From contig CM068380.1 of NCBI GenBank assembly GCA_034770075.1, positions 83,598,112 to 83,662,111 of the forward strand: a stretch of DNA of 64,000 nucleotides, in the 5' to 3' direction. The first letter of the stretch is position 1; every line of letters starts with the position of its first letter. The DNA is from Aralia elata. Lineage: Eukaryota > Streptophyta > Magnoliopsida > Apiales > Araliaceae. The position numbers and the translations under genes are program-made. Below, piece after piece: positions 9,497 through 22,037 of the stretch. Under the pieces are notes generated by a model that worked only from the letters and a program-made list of their open reading frames with translations, was not told the DNA's origin and searched no databases.

Positions 9497-11510
9497 TTAA
9501 AAAAAAGTAAGATCCTTGGAACGGGGTTTGCTGGTGAGCTTGTTTGAAAAAATACAAGAGGGGTTTCCCAATCTCGTTGCATTGACATAATCTTGGGGAC
9601 CATGATCACATATGCCCGGGAAGACGATTCCCATGACCCTAACCATTCGGAGAAGCAAATTTTCTCTATAGTCGGCTCCATTTGTGTAAGGAATGATGAC
9701 GCTTCTTACCACCTCCCAAATGGCATCCACTCTCTTTGCAACGAATGAAGAGAGAGAGAAATAATTCTCGTATATATCTCTTGAAAACATCTGTATATCA
9801 AGAAAAAGAAAAAGGCTCAACAAATATATTCATATAATAGATAGATTAATTATCTTTTGAAAATGAGAGTTTCATCTAACCTTTCCTTGGTAGAGGCTAT
9901 CAAAATATATGCATTTGCCAAAGTGCTTAAACATTAGGGTGGAGTTATCAAAAGGCACCCTAGGCACAATATCATCACTGTAAACAAATCTGTAATACTT
10001 CACTCCAAATTCCTTAAATTTCCCTTTCATGAACTGCCCGAATTTGTCATTACCAACCCTGGGTTGCCCAAAAGTGTACACTGCTTCCAACCTTTCTAGT
10101 ATAGATTTTTCGTTGTGCAACGCCAGAATTGCTGGAAAAAGCACAGCAAGCGCGCCCCCTAAACTGTGACCAGTAACTATAAATTTTGTTCGGTTGTTTA
10201 TAAGAAATTTTTTTCTTAGATTTTCCCTTATGGCATAATAAGCTAGCTGGTGGTCGTCGTCGTGGCGTTGTTGGACTTGCTGTGGCCAACTTTTGCCCTT
10301 CTGTAAGCCTAGAGCTTTCATAAAACCACTATGGACTTTTCCTATGCCCTGTAACTTGTACCATGAGATGTCAAAGTCAGTACACCATGCATCTGCATCA
10401 AAGGGTTCAGTACCTCTAAAGGCCACAATAATCATATCCGGCTCGGTAGTTTTGTCATGAAGAATAAAGGCTTGTGTAGTTTTTTTCTGCTGATACTCTG
10501 ATAATTAAACATAAAATTTGTTACTTGATCGTTTGAGAATCTTCTAGTCATAATCAAAGGAGATTTTTTTTCAAAAACTAGGCAATTAAAGATAGATAGG
10601 CTAATAGTATGGTGTACGTTCTTCCTCACCATTCCAAAAGTCGTAAGCTCCCAATAACTCCATCTGCATAGAATATATAAACAACAATGAATATTATAGT
10701 AATAATTTCTTAATTTTTATTTAGAAAAAAAATTCTTAATTTTTAAGACGATATATATATATATATATATATAAAAAAATATAAATGAGTATACCGTACC
10801 TTCCATCGGTCTTCAACAGTAGCTTTGATGAAGGCTTTGTTCTCGTACGCTATTTTGGATGACATTGCAGAGAGTGCCATAAAGTAGCTGCTATCTCCAG
10901 GTTTTATGTTCCTGTCTAAATCTACTCTCTTGTCTAGATTCCCAATGGTCGACAAGAAGGTTGCCGATTCTTTGTCTGGCATCACAACCCTTCCTAAACA
11001 CGTTAATTAAATGCATCATGTCAATACATTGTTTTTGAAGCCAATGCATACATTGTTTAATTAGTCTAATTTAACATTAAAAAGAAAAAAGAAGAAGTTT
11101 GGAATAAAAGGGAAATTAAGACAATATAATGTTGTATTATACGTACTCTCTATATATAACCATTTATGAAAATAGACATGGAAAAAAGAAAAAGAAAAAA
11201 AGAGAGAATAACTTTGTAATAAATTTATCAAGAGCACACCAAAATTGGTGTTACTAGAAAGAAGGTTTAGGCATTGCTCAAAACATAATCCAAAGCGTGA
11301 CAAGGGGTTTGCCATGAATTGCAGGGCCTTTTGCACCAACACCGACAGAAAGATGACCAATCTACGCTCAAGGATTTCCTCCTTCACATCTATGTACTTT
11401 ATAAATTTCTTATTGCTTGGAATTTCACCTGAAAATAAAATGCGAAACAGATCCAAAAAACTCGTTTTTTTTGGATTCAGTATAAAAGATTTCTTACTAT
11501 TGGAATCCAT
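9497..11510 (-). CDS. OBL1-like oil-body triacylglycerol lipase, copy A
   Basis: This is a class-3 (alpha/beta hydrolase) lipase that would release fatty acids from triacylglycerol at oil bodies. Five exons, read by splice site and frame, are 11213-11510, 10800-10993, 10630-10663, 9881-10497 and 9497-9790, giving about 478 residues. The nucleophile elbow GHSLGG places the catalytic Ser at about residue 287. The likely Asp lies in DIVPR, about residue 351, and a conserved FKHFG follows. The N-terminal exon carries a hydrophobic stretch before the catalytic domain, as in castor OBL1. The start is the first ATG of the exon and aligns with copies B and C. This copy is the most diverged. Its last exon ends differently (NPSCIF... 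to DLTFF), and its first donor, CAAA/GTTATT, is weak. Function may therefore be altered, though no stop or frameshift is seen. Confidence 0.85.
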
Positions 11511-11668
11511 GTTCCTAAAGTGAAGAGAAGAAGATAGATAGATAGCGACTGATCAAATTAAAGTGGTGAACAACATGCATGCATGCAATAAAATAAATGT
11601 TTAGTTGTACATGCATCATGTCCCTTGTATATATATATGTGTATATATATATATATAATTATATATAT

Positions 11669-12075
11669 GTTGGGAATTACAACGTCTCACGATATAGAGA
11701 AATAAGAAATTGAGAATTTAGAACACAATCACACAACACAAGAATTATAGTGGAAACTCCAAAACCGGAGAAAAACCACTTTCGTTGTCAAAGACAACCA
11801 GAGAAAATTTACTATGTGAATAATATTACAATCACTCACACTCTCAGAAATTTCCTCACATCCACTCAAGAAAGATAATTCTTCCCAAGAGAATTTTCCA
11901 CATAAAAGTCTCTAATTGATACCTCTTATCTCTCTACCTTGGAGAGCTCTAATCTGACTTACTCCATCTCCCTCCTCTCGGATGGAGGAGTCCTCACAAC
12001 TCCATGAGTTAACAAAATGAAGATACAAATATATAGGCAAAAAGTCTCCTGCACAATTTTCACCAATTCTCCACC
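11669..12075 (-). mobile_element. Copia-type solo LTR fragment, reverse orientation
   Basis: Read on the minus strand, the segment ends ...GTAATTCCCAACA, the usual end of Tork/Tnt1-like Copia LTRs. Upstream of that end are GGTTTTTCTCCGGTTTTGGA and TTCCACTATAATTCTTGTG, word types often seen in their U5 region. A TATA-like tract (ATATATTTGTATC on the minus strand, about 12021-12034) fits a promoter. The far border, near 12075, is uncertain, and no internal domain follows, so it looks like a solo or truncated LTR. Confidence 0.5.
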
Positions 12076-12518
12076 TAACCCATTAGGCCATTACCAATAC
12101 ACATGAACATACACTTCTTTTCCTCCGCCACTAATTCTTGGCTGCCTTAGTTGTCCATTAAAAAACAAAAAAGCTTTTGTTAGACCACCACTTTTGACTA
12201 CTACATATATTATATACATATATATATATAATACATGTTCATGTATAGCCAAATAGCCTGCAAAGTTAAAATAGAGGTCTTCATGCCATTTCCTTTTTGG
12301 CCTCCGCGTGTTGTACAACCTTCGTCATTTACATTATTTAATTTTAACCAATATTTCAACAATATATATATATATATAATTATATATATATATATATATA
12401 TATATAATTATATATATATATATATAGTTAGTGGTTTTGGATGCATGCCGTGCATGTTTAAATCAAAAGATGACAAGGCAAGTGGACAACTTTTTATCTT
12501 GTGCCTTGTAAATTAATG

Positions 12519-12564
12519 CAGGTAGCCCCTTAGACTGGGAATTGCTCAGAGCTTTAGTCTTCAA

Positions 12565-12600
<36 letters not shown>

Positions 12601-12726
12601 GAATGGACCTTTTCTTCTTCTCTCCGTCTCTCCAGGCATATGAACTGGCCTTACCAATATTTCAGAAGATCCCAAGAGTGACCCTGTGGGAAAAGCTAGG
12701 TATTGTGAATGGTCGCTTTTATCCCA
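12519..12726 (+). repeat. Duplicated segment, copy 1 (pair with 14729-14846)
   Basis: It shares AGGTAGCC, TTTAGTCTTCAAAT, CTCCAGGCATATGAACTG, GACCCT(G/A)TGGGAAAA and TGGTCGCTTTTAT, in the same order, with a segment 2.2 kb to the right. This copy is longer because of a (TA)n run at 12571-12598 and about 35 extra bases (CTTACCAATATTTCAGAAGA...). No protein family is recognised in either copy. Confidence 0.75.
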
Positions 12727-14728
12727 ATGTGTTTGGCTTTGGCATGAAGTCGTAGGTTATACACTAGCTAGCTATAGGTTACATGTGTTAAATAAAATTT
12801 CAAAACCAAAGTATTTAATTAAATTATATAATTATTGTACCGGAAAGTGGAGTTCCTGTTTAAATGAAGGATGATTAGTCGTCCTGGTTGGACTTGATAT
12901 TAGTTTTATTATTATGCATCAAAGTCGTCCCATGGGATCGATCGATGCTAATTGGTTTAATTTTTGTAATAATAATCATCATAATTTATGTACTCCATGA
13001 TCTTAAGGTAACTGAGTTACGTTACGGACAATACAATCATCAAAACTCACCATTAATACTCTGACCAGTGTTTTTAAGTCTAACTAAAAGATTTCAAGGA
13101 GAAAAAACCAAAAATAATTCATACTAAAATTACGCTGGCTGACCTTCGATTCTTTCAGATACTTAAGAAATACCTAAACCTAATACGCACGCACATCTCT
13201 CTTTCTCTCTATCGTCTACTCTCGATCTCCCTTCCAAGCACCTCTCAGGTGCGACAATTCATCCCCATCTGTAAAATAGGGAACCGTTATTTCACAATTA
13301 AAAATAACTCCATCCATTCCGCACAACAACAACAACAAAAATTCACTTTTTCAAGTCACTTTGTAATATTTTACAATATAAAAATTAATATACATGCATT
13401 AAATTTTTATCAATTAACTGAGTTTTACTATAAAATAAACTTAATAATTATAGCTTAAATAAAAAATAAAAAGAAAAAAAATTTGTATCTATATATGGCA
13501 CATTTTATAATTTATACTGACAATTCTGCAATTAATTAAATTTGACAAAAGTGACTATTATATATTAATATATACTTAATAAAGCAATTACCACCCAAAT
13601 ATGACAAGTTTGTCAACTCCTTATATTTAATTAATAAGATTTGTAAAAAAATTAGGCCAAATTTCAAAACCGTCCCTCCAAGTTGTTACCCCAATTTCGA
13701 TGTGTCCTCTAAATTGTTAAAAGTCTCAGCATGGTAAAAAAAACGGCCTAATCGTGTTTAATTCAGTCCTCGCATTGAGTTGGGGCTTATTCTAAGGATA
13801 GAATGGTAAATTCACCTAAATAGTTTCAATTTAAGTAATAAAATAAAACAACAAAATATAAAAATAAATAAAATAATAATTAATTAATTAATTTCGGTAT
13901 TATTAATAAATACATAAATTAATTAAGACTTAAATATAAAACATATTCTAAATAAAACAAAATATATCACTTAATCAAAACAAAAGGCAAAATACAAAAA
14001 TTCAAAATCAAAAAACATAACGGATTTACATTATTTAAACAAAAAATATATATATCATTTAATTAAAACAAAAAGAAAACTACTAAAATTTAAAATAAAA
14101 ACACATAACAGATTTATATCATTTAATAAAAAAAAGAAGAAATCCCTCGTCCAAATCCCAAATTCCAAATCTTCGCAAAAGCCCTTAGTCGTAGCACAAA
14201 CAATCCCATTATTCGGACAAAATGATCGGTCATATGAATGAATTCGGGAGGCGGAGATGAGGATTGAGGTTCGGAAAGGGCGGCGGGGGATGAATTTCTG
14301 CTGATGGCTGCCGCTTAGAAGTTTGTAATTCTTACGAATTCGAGTTGCGAAATATGGAGTAAGACGTTTTATTATCGCTGTATTAAGTCATGTTAGAATT
14401 CTATGCACTTAAAATGGCAGCGACTTTAGTGTGTTGTTTTTTAAAATTAAATTTTTCTAAAAAACAACAACAGTAGTTTAATTTTAGTCAATATAATGAT
14501 CAATATATGTTATAAATTATTTAAAAAGTATTATTTATTGTGAAATTTATTATTTTTTAATTTTTAATGAATTTAAAAATGTTTTAAATTGATTTTCATA
14601 AATTATAATTAATAATAATTTTATAATTTAGAACGGAGGGAAGAATATTTAGGGATTTTTTTTGTTAAGATAGTAGTTTTGACCACATTTGTGTTTTAAA
14701 AAAAGTTTTATATTATACTCTTATAAAT

Positions 14729-14846
14729 GCAGGTAGCCATGGAAATTGCTTTGAGGTTTAGTCTTCAAATATTCCTTTTCTTTCTCCAGGCATATGAACT
14801 GACCCTATGGGAAAACCAACTACTGTGGTCGCTTTTATTCGGACAG
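14729..14846 (+). repeat. Duplicated segment, copy 2 (pair with 12519-12726)
   Basis: This is the shorter partner of the segment at 12519-12726, with the same order of shared words ending in TGGTCGCTTTTAT. It lacks the (TA)n run and the insert. The pair lies between lipase copies A and B. Confidence 0.75.
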
Positions 14847-15367
14847 AGAATGTGTTTCGCATTTATTCTCGAAAGAAAAAAAACAAAACTAGAGCAATAA
14901 AACAGACATTATCTTCTGCCATGTACATTGAAGACCATTTTTTTAACGTCTTGATGCTAGCTTGTTTCTTTGAAAGGATTATTAGCATACATGTGACGTG
15001 ACATGACATGAAGGTGGGATTCGCATGAGTTTTTAATATTTTCGTATATTTTTCCTTGATAAAATTTACTTTATTTTAAGTAAAGATAAATAATATGAAA
15101 ATATCAAAAAAAAAGTAAAAATATCAATTCCCTGATAAATATCTAACACCATCAATTAAATCAACTAACCCTACTTTTATAAATATTTATACCACCATCC
15201 CAAAATCAATAAACTAATGAGCCATTGTTTTTTTTGTTTCTTAAGCATAGGAGAATACCCAACAAATTTTCTAGGATTTTTTTGACATCCCTAATTAGTT
15301 CGATTTCATCCCATGAGTTTGGCAAGAATTCATAGGGGATACATAGGGCACACATGTCACATAAGGA

Positions 15368-15368
<1 letters not shown>

Positions 15369-15445
<77 letters not shown>
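15369..15445. repeat. (TA)n microsatellite, about 38 units
   Basis: An uninterrupted AT/TA run of about 76 bases lies 0.3 kb downstream of lipase B. It is the longest pure microsatellite in the window and is likely polymorphic and prone to cruciform formation or assembly error. Confidence 0.95.
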
Positions 15446-15448
<3 letters not shown>

Positions 15449-15749
15449 TAAGAGCCGCAGTGTAAACCAAATTTAATTTATGAGTATACGGATTCATAAC
15501 ATACTCAACTCACTAGAAGATAAATGTTGGGATTTGTTAGGAATACAAAGTTTGGTATTGAATAAATTAGACTTCGAAATACAAGTACTAAACTCGTTCC
15601 CAAATTAATTTGAATAAATAGTTCTCACATCTTAATAAAAAAACATGATTACATGATTTTAGTCGACTTTGGGGCTATTTAGCGCCCAATTAAAAAAATA
15701 TAAATTTCAATAAAATGGAAGCGACACAAATTCATGTCTAAGTGAAGAG

Positions 15750-17038
15750 CTACATCAGATTTGACAACTTGTTTAATTGGTCCTCAATCTGCATATATAT
15801 CTCGCATGATACCGACCGGGTAGCATTAACATAATCTTTGGGCATATGAGCTGGTACACCTGGAATCGCCAGTCCCAACACTCTCAAGACTCGAAGAAGA
15901 CTGCCTTCCTTATAATCTGGTCCCTTAGAGTACGGAATGATGAAGCTTCTTATAAGCTCCCATATCGCATTAACAATCTTTGGAATTGCATACAAAAGCG
16001 AGAAATAATTCTTGTTTGGTTCCTCTGCAACAATCTTCATCACCAAAAACACACAAAGCAAACTCTTAATTATATTAAGTAAATTAAGGAAATTGTTATT
16101 TTCATAAATAAAATTTTATATTTTTCCAATGTCTTATTCACATAAATGTGGGTCTTATATACTATTCATGTGAGAGGAGTAGAGTGAAACTATAAGATCC
16201 CCTAAATTAATCAATATTCACCTTCCTATTATGTTAAACAACATTTATATGTACGTGCATTGTGTGTGAGAGGGGAGACAGAGATGGTAAAATTACCTTG
16301 CCTTCATAAAAACTGTTGAAGTAAAGGCACGTTCCAAAGTGCTTAAACAAAAAACTCTTGTCATCATAAGGCAACCTGGGCACAATATCGTTGCAGTAAA
16401 CAACTCTTAAATACCGAATACTATATTTCCTCAATTTCCCTTTGATATATTCTCCAAATTTGTCATCTCCAACTCTTGGTTGTCCAAATGTATAAACTCC
16501 TTCTAATCTTTTCAGTAATAATTCTTCCTCGTGGTAGGCTAAAATTGCTGGGAACAAAACTGCTAGTGCCCCTCCCAAGCTGTGTCCGGTAACTATGAAC
16601 TTTGCCTTTTCGTTAGCTTGTAAGAGTTTTCTCAACATGTCCCTAATGACATAGTAAGCCACTGGTTTATCATCGGCCTTTTTGATATCCTTAGGCCAGC
16701 CTAGGTTCTTCTGTAAGCCTAAGGCTTTCATAAAACCTCCATGAATTCTCCCCATGCCGGGACAAAGTTCATACCAAGAGAGATCAACGTCGGAAGCCCA
16801 ATCATCAGCATCAAAGGTCTCGGTGCCTCTAAAAGCTACCACGATTAAGTCATGATCGGCATTTTGGTCGCGACACATGAAGGCTTGTGTGGTTGCTTTC
16901 TCTTGATAATCTGTAGGCAATTACATCCAATATGTGATCTCTAATTAATTAATTCACTGAAGTGTGTATTGTAGCTTTAATTCTATTGTTACAATACTTT
17001 TTCATGATAAATCTAAGATCAAGATCAAAGGTTCTCAA

Positions 17039-17097
<59 letters not shown>

Positions 17098-18465
17098 AAC
17101 ATGGCTTCTTACCATTCCAGAAATCAAAGGACCCCAAAAGATCCATCTGCACAAAATACAAATACAACATAGTACTAGTTTAGATAAATCTTGATGGTGA
17201 TTTTGCAACAAAAAAAAAAGCACTTAATGCATGCATGAAATATACTCAAATATGAAGTTGACCAATCATAGCACCTTAGACACAAAATGTATTCACAGAG
17301 ACAATTCAATCAAAAATGTTTAGTGAATAGAAGTTCTAATTAAAGAAAATGTTAAATTGATCAGGAATAATTAATTGTTGCCTATATATGTATATGTATA
17401 ATTTATTGTTTTATACCTTCCAATGATCTTTGACTGTGGTCTCAATGTAGGCTTTGTTCTCGTAGGAAGCTTTGGCAGCCATCATAGAAAGTACACTTAA
17501 GTATCTGCTATCTCCAGGTTTAATGCTTTGGTCTAATTCCACTCGTTTGTCCATACTTCTGATAAGTGATACGAAAGTGGCTGATTCTTTATCCGGCTGT
17601 ATGACCTTCCCTGTATATTGTACGAACTCCAAATTAATTCATTGTACAATTCAATCTCTAACTTGAAAAAAAAAAACACATTATCTAGGCATAATTTGAA
17701 ATCAACACATGCACTCGCCAGCAGGAGCATCTAATGATTAATATGTATAAGTAATAAATGAGGACCAAATTTCTATTACTAAAGTATCTTTTATAAATAT
17801 ATACATATATATATATACACGTGTGTGTATATATATATATATATATTCCTTAATACTCGTTCAGGCATTAATTCATCAAAAAAAAATGTTATGCTACGTT
17901 CAAATTTTAAATATTTTCAAACTCAAGATTAGTTTATGTCAATATACTATGAATATCAAAAATTACTTAAAAGTGTAGTATTAAAATTTATTGTTTTATG
18001 AATTTAATGAATCTTGTTAATTTTAAATTTAAAAATATTTTTAATTGACTTTTAAAAAGTCAATAGTATTCTATTATTAAGAACAGAGAGAGTATATAAA
18101 TATTTTTAAGAACGGATGAATGGAGTATAAAGGAATAAATTAAGCAGCTAACCTCCAAAGAAATTCTCGAGTAGCCCAAAAATACCGCGATTGCTCGAGA
18201 CAAGGTTGAAGCAGTACTCAAGGGCAGACCCAAACCTTGCCATCGGTTTGGCTACCAAAAGCAGCAACTTTTGCACGACAATGGACGCGAATATGATCCA
18301 TCTATGTTTGGTACATTCCTCCAAACTTCTAGCGGGGCAGTCTATAAATTCTCTTTTCTCCAGGTCCTTGGAAAATAAAATGTGAAACAGATCAAACAGG
18401 CCAACTTTTTCTGGGTTCAACAACAAATAATCACTGGCGAATCCCTTGCTACAACTGCGAGCCAT
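15750..18465 (-). CDS. OBL1-like oil-body triacylglycerol lipase, copy B
   Basis: This class-3 lipase has the same five-exon plan as its neighbours: 18153-18465, 17417-17610, 17113-17146, 16297-16910 and 15750-16034, giving about 479 residues. The catalytic Ser is in GHSLGG at about residue 291, with the Asp of DIVPR at about 355. The start MARSCSKGF is the first ATG of exon 1 and matches copy C. The 34-nt third exon (MDLLGSFDFWN) is conserved in all copies. Intron 3 carries a (TA)n run (17041-17097). The catalytic exon differs from copy C at 13 of 204 residues by eye, so the two are recent duplicates. The expected role is breakdown of stored or lipid-droplet oil. Substrate preference and tissue cannot be told from the sequence. 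Confidence 0.9.
17040..17097. repeat. (TA)n microsatellite in lipase B intron 3
   Basis: A run of about 58 bases of alternating AT lies between exon 3 (ends 17113) and exon 4 (starts 16910). Copy C has no comparable run at the matching place. Confidence 0.93.
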
Positions 18466-19544
18466 TATCTCTGATGATGCAGCAGAATAATGAAATTGAG
18501 ATTCAAGAAAATTGATGGTTATATTAATTCGATCGGAGGAGTACGTATTAAGTATAAATAATAACTATATATGTTGACTCAACTATGATTCTATGACAAT
18601 ATTATGCTACATGTACTCAGTCATGAGGAATTAAATTATTAGAATAATTATTTCTATTAAAGTTATTCAATTTTGGGGGATTAACGAAAAGTTGTACGTA
18701 GTAGAACGATCACACGTTTAGGTTAAAAGTCCATAGTCAATGAAGTTATATAGTTGGATTCTACCAAACCAATTAATTTATAAACGTGAAAGGTAATTTT
18801 TACATACTTTATTCATAAAGTTGCCCCAGGACCATTTTTAGGCATGGCATTCAATATTAAGGGAGTTGAACGATAGATACAACTGAAACAATTACTGACA
18901 TTCAATCAAAGCATCCTTTACCTCACAAGAATAGATATAATCAATGTGCAGCCTGACTATGAATTTATATTTATATCAATGTGTTTAAGTTTTATATATA
19001 ATTCCAAATTGCTGACGGACATTATTAATGGAGGATATGATTGGGACCACAAAGTTGGAGGCGGCTCAGCGAAATACACCAAATCCTCCCTCGTTTGCTT
19101 ATCTTATCACATTAATAAATTTTTATTATAGAAAATGTTTGTTATTAAGGTTGTTACGTGTGTCTCAAAGTTTAATCATGGAACTGACATTTAACCCGCC
19201 TCGAATAAAATTTATAATAAATCAACGCAAAAGAGAAATGAAATGATGAGGTTTAAATTTAATAGTGGAAGCAGAGGTTTGATCAGGTTAATATAAATTT
19301 GGTTATGATATTTTGGTTTGTTTATCAGGCATGTTATATATGTTTTTAACTCAACTAAATAAGTATGTATTTATAGCTAGAGTTTTAGAAAAGGAAAAAA
19401 GAAAACAATTTCAATTTTTGTAGCCGCTTAGTGAGAGAAACAATAGAGTATTAGAATATATATTTCACAAATTAATTCACTGTAAATCTGTTAGTTGATA
19501 AATGGTTATATCTAACCAAAATATAACAAAGTAAATATCGAGTT

Positions 19545-19826
19545 GTTTTAATTGATCCCGAATCAACTCAGCAATTCAAGTTTGGTGACTCAGTAGTTCA
19601 TTTTTTTATTTTTTTTATTTAAAAAAATTCATGCCTTCTTAGTCACAAATTTTAGTATTCTCAAAAGACTCAACAACTCAAAAATACGTTTTTTCACAAA
19701 ATTTTAGTATACATTTTCTATTCATGATACAATGTATTTATTATCACTAAGAATCGAGTAAAAATTAAAAAAAAATGAACTACCGAGTCATCAAACTTAG
19801 ACTAATGGTTCGAGAACAATTAAAAT
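19545..19826. mobile_element. Foldback MITE with inverted ends of about 57 bp
   Basis: The left end reads TTTTAATTGATCCCGAAT..., then CAAGTTTGGTGACTCAG and TAGTTCATTTTTTT. The right end, on the other strand, reads TTTTAATTGTTCTCGAAC..., then TAAGTTTGATGACTCGG and TAGTTCATTTTTTTT. The pairing is long and in register. The centre is AT-rich and non-coding. The superfamily is not clear because no target duplication is obvious. Confidence 0.75.
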
Positions 19827-20350
19827 ATCACTTAAATATATAATATTTAAAATTTACTTAATAAATTAATTCTTAACTTATTTGTAGTTTGTACGAATTA
19901 TTAAATTCGTATTCTCAATTGTGCGTGTAAATATACATGACTTAAATAATAAAAACGTTATATGACCCCGTATTTATGTTGACGTAGTCAATCAGTTACT
20001 AAGTCATTATTCTAGCTAAAGATTCACATTCCATAGGAGATCATTTTTCACGTGTTTAGGAGACTTGACCAGAAGAAGTACGTAGTAACTAGCTGGGTTA
20101 TATCCAGGAAGGAAGGAAGGGTAGATATATGAAATCCAAGAGGAAAAGTAAACTATAATATTTCCACGTACGCTGAGTGGCCCTCCTTCTATCCTAACTT
20201 AGTCTTGTGCAACATTTGGAAAAGTAAACTACTAATTTTTCCAAAATGTTTAGGGAGTTTGCATGTGTTAATATATTATATACTAGTTTTGCCCACTAAT
20301 TTTACATTCCACATTTGTGTTATATAAATATATTATTATATATTATTATC

Positions 20351-21702
20351 GTGAGTACTTTCCCATGCTCAAGTTATATAAAGAAAGTCTTATTCATAAA
20401 TTTATAAATATAAGTGTGTATATATATATATATATTTATTTTGGTTTATTCTAAAGTTTATTGAGACAATTATAATTTAATAGCGATAACACGATTAAAT
20501 TTATTTATGTTGATAAATTTAAGAGTATTGAATTTTTTATGATAAATAAAACTATGTTTAAGAAACAGGATGAGACAACAATGATGGGATGAAGGCAAGT
20601 CTTTGGAAAAAGATAAACAAGGAAGTGGGGTGGCATTTTGCCACCAGCCTACCATTTCCATGCTTGAAATAGGCAAGAAAATACCAACGGAAATAAAGGA
20701 GTATTACTAATAATATTTGTAGGCAAGACATTTTGTCTTTTGCATTTTATGGAGTTTAAGGAAGGATCCGAGTAGGTTCCTCCTTTGGTTCTACTCCAAT
20801 CACTAGTGCGGATGACTTTTCGAATATCAAATTTAGTTTGATGCTGGCCGTCTGTCATGGTTTTTAATTTTTATAATGATAAACAGAAAGGAATAATTTC
20901 AAATAATTTTAATTATTATTAAACCCTAAACTTTAAACTATAATAACGCTAGTATAAGTGTTTTAGTAGTTACTTATTATGAATATTGAGTTCGAAATTA
21001 CATAAAATAATTATCTCTAGTCACTATTTTTATTTTGCTTTTTAGGGGACAAATATATAACATTTGATTAGACCTGGCAAACGGGTAGGCTCGGTCATCC
21101 GAGGACCGAATTGTTATGGACCGAGCTTTTTTGGGCTAGGTCAAAATATTCATTTTTTAACGGGTTATACTTTCTTAAACCCCGACCCATACGTTAATGG
21201 ATTGGGGGACTTGCGAATATATTATTATTATTTTTTACATATATTTTTAAGTGTTTTTAAACAATAAAATGTTAAAACAAAAATTATTTCAAGTTCTTTT
21301 AAACAATAAAACATAAATTGCTTTTAAGTATTCTAAATAATAAAATTCAACTTGTTTCAAAATAATGAAAAATTCATAAAAATATAAAATTAGTTGCAAA
21401 ATAAGATAATATTATTTCTCTCGTCCACTAGAGTTACATCTTTTCATTGTTATATTCTATGTATGGAGAATGGATAGTACTGATAGCCCTAAAAGAATTA
21501 GAAATGAGTGATAACTAATTATAAAGAGAAGATGAAATAATTAGAGTTAACTTATTAGTGGATATTAATAGGAGAAAATTTAAATCAGAACAAATATATA
21601 TACTTATATTTATAAATATATATTGTCACCATCAAAGGGATTCCTAATTCAATACATCCTTTTTCCTTTTATATAACTTGAGCATAGGAAAGTACTCACG
21701 GG
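20351..21702. repeat. Widely spaced inverted repeat
   Basis: The left arm (20351-20430) reads CGTGAGTACTTTCCCATGCT, then CAAGTTATATAAA and later TTTATAAATATAAGTGTG. The right arm (21620-21702), on the other strand, reads CGTGAGTACTTTCCTATGCT, then CAAGTTATATAAA and TTTATAAATATAAGTATA. The outer edges line up. The 1.35-kb interval may be a non-autonomous DNA transposon with an hAT-like fragment inside, or an inverted duplication. Confidence 0.6.
21066..21200 (+). mobile_element. hAT-like transposon end
   Basis: GACCTGGCAAACGGGTAGGC and the following GGTC/ACGGGTTATAC/CCCGACCCATA words resemble the GGGCTGGCAAACGGGTCGGG-type sub-terminal sequence common in plant hAT elements. No transposase and no matching second end were found, so it is a fragment. 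Confidence 0.45.
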
Positions 21703-22037
21703 CTAAGTAGATTTGTAATCCTCTTATGCATGTCTTTTTCCAAGTCCCTATTCGGATATGATCAAATAGCATGAGGTAGGGGGCAATTATTCTTAGGTCA
21801 TATAAAACTACACGCACAAACTTCATAACTCTGCAGAAGATAATGATTAATTAATAATACACAGTTTGACATCCAACAAATTAAGTATTAAAACTCGATA
21901 TGCTTTAACAATTAATAAATTAAACTCCAATAATATCAATTTATTACTGGACTATTTACGTACCACTCAAACATATAAATTTCAATAACATCGATCCATC
22001 TAATACAAATTTGTGTCTAAATGAAGAGATGTATCTA

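Larger units (their letters stand above)
11511..15749. other. Intergenic, lipase A to lipase B
   Basis: No gene is supported. It contains an LTR fragment (11669-12075), AT microsatellites (12190-12235, 12362-12425, 12571-12598), a duplicated segment (12519-12726 and 14729-14846), and a stretch at 13655-13800 worded like common plant non-autonomous transposons (GGCCAAATTTCAAAACCGTCC). It also holds a possible MITE remnant ending GAACGGAGGGAAG at 14632-14644 and a very long (TA)n run at 15369-15445. Short open frames here are AT-rich noise. Confidence 0.6.
18466..22037. other. Intergenic, lipase B to lipase C
   Basis: No gene is supported. The first 1.7 kb (18466-20150) is the lipase B promoter side and matches the promoter side of lipase C in scattered ordered blocks. 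It contains a foldback MITE (19545-19826), an inverted repeat with arms at 20351-20430 and 21620-21702, and an hAT-like terminal sequence at 21066-21200. The rest is AT-rich and featureless. Confidence 0.6.

Noticed and set aside
15206..15448. Open frame starting in a (YI)n stretch
   Set aside because: It is the translation of the (TA)n microsatellite plus flanking non-coding DNA.
16949..17183. Open frames with (YI)n in lipase B intron 3
   Set aside because: Microsatellite translation inside an intron.
17870..18125. Possible MITE ending GAACAGAGAGAGTATA
   Set aside because: The ends do not pair convincingly and no target duplication is visible.
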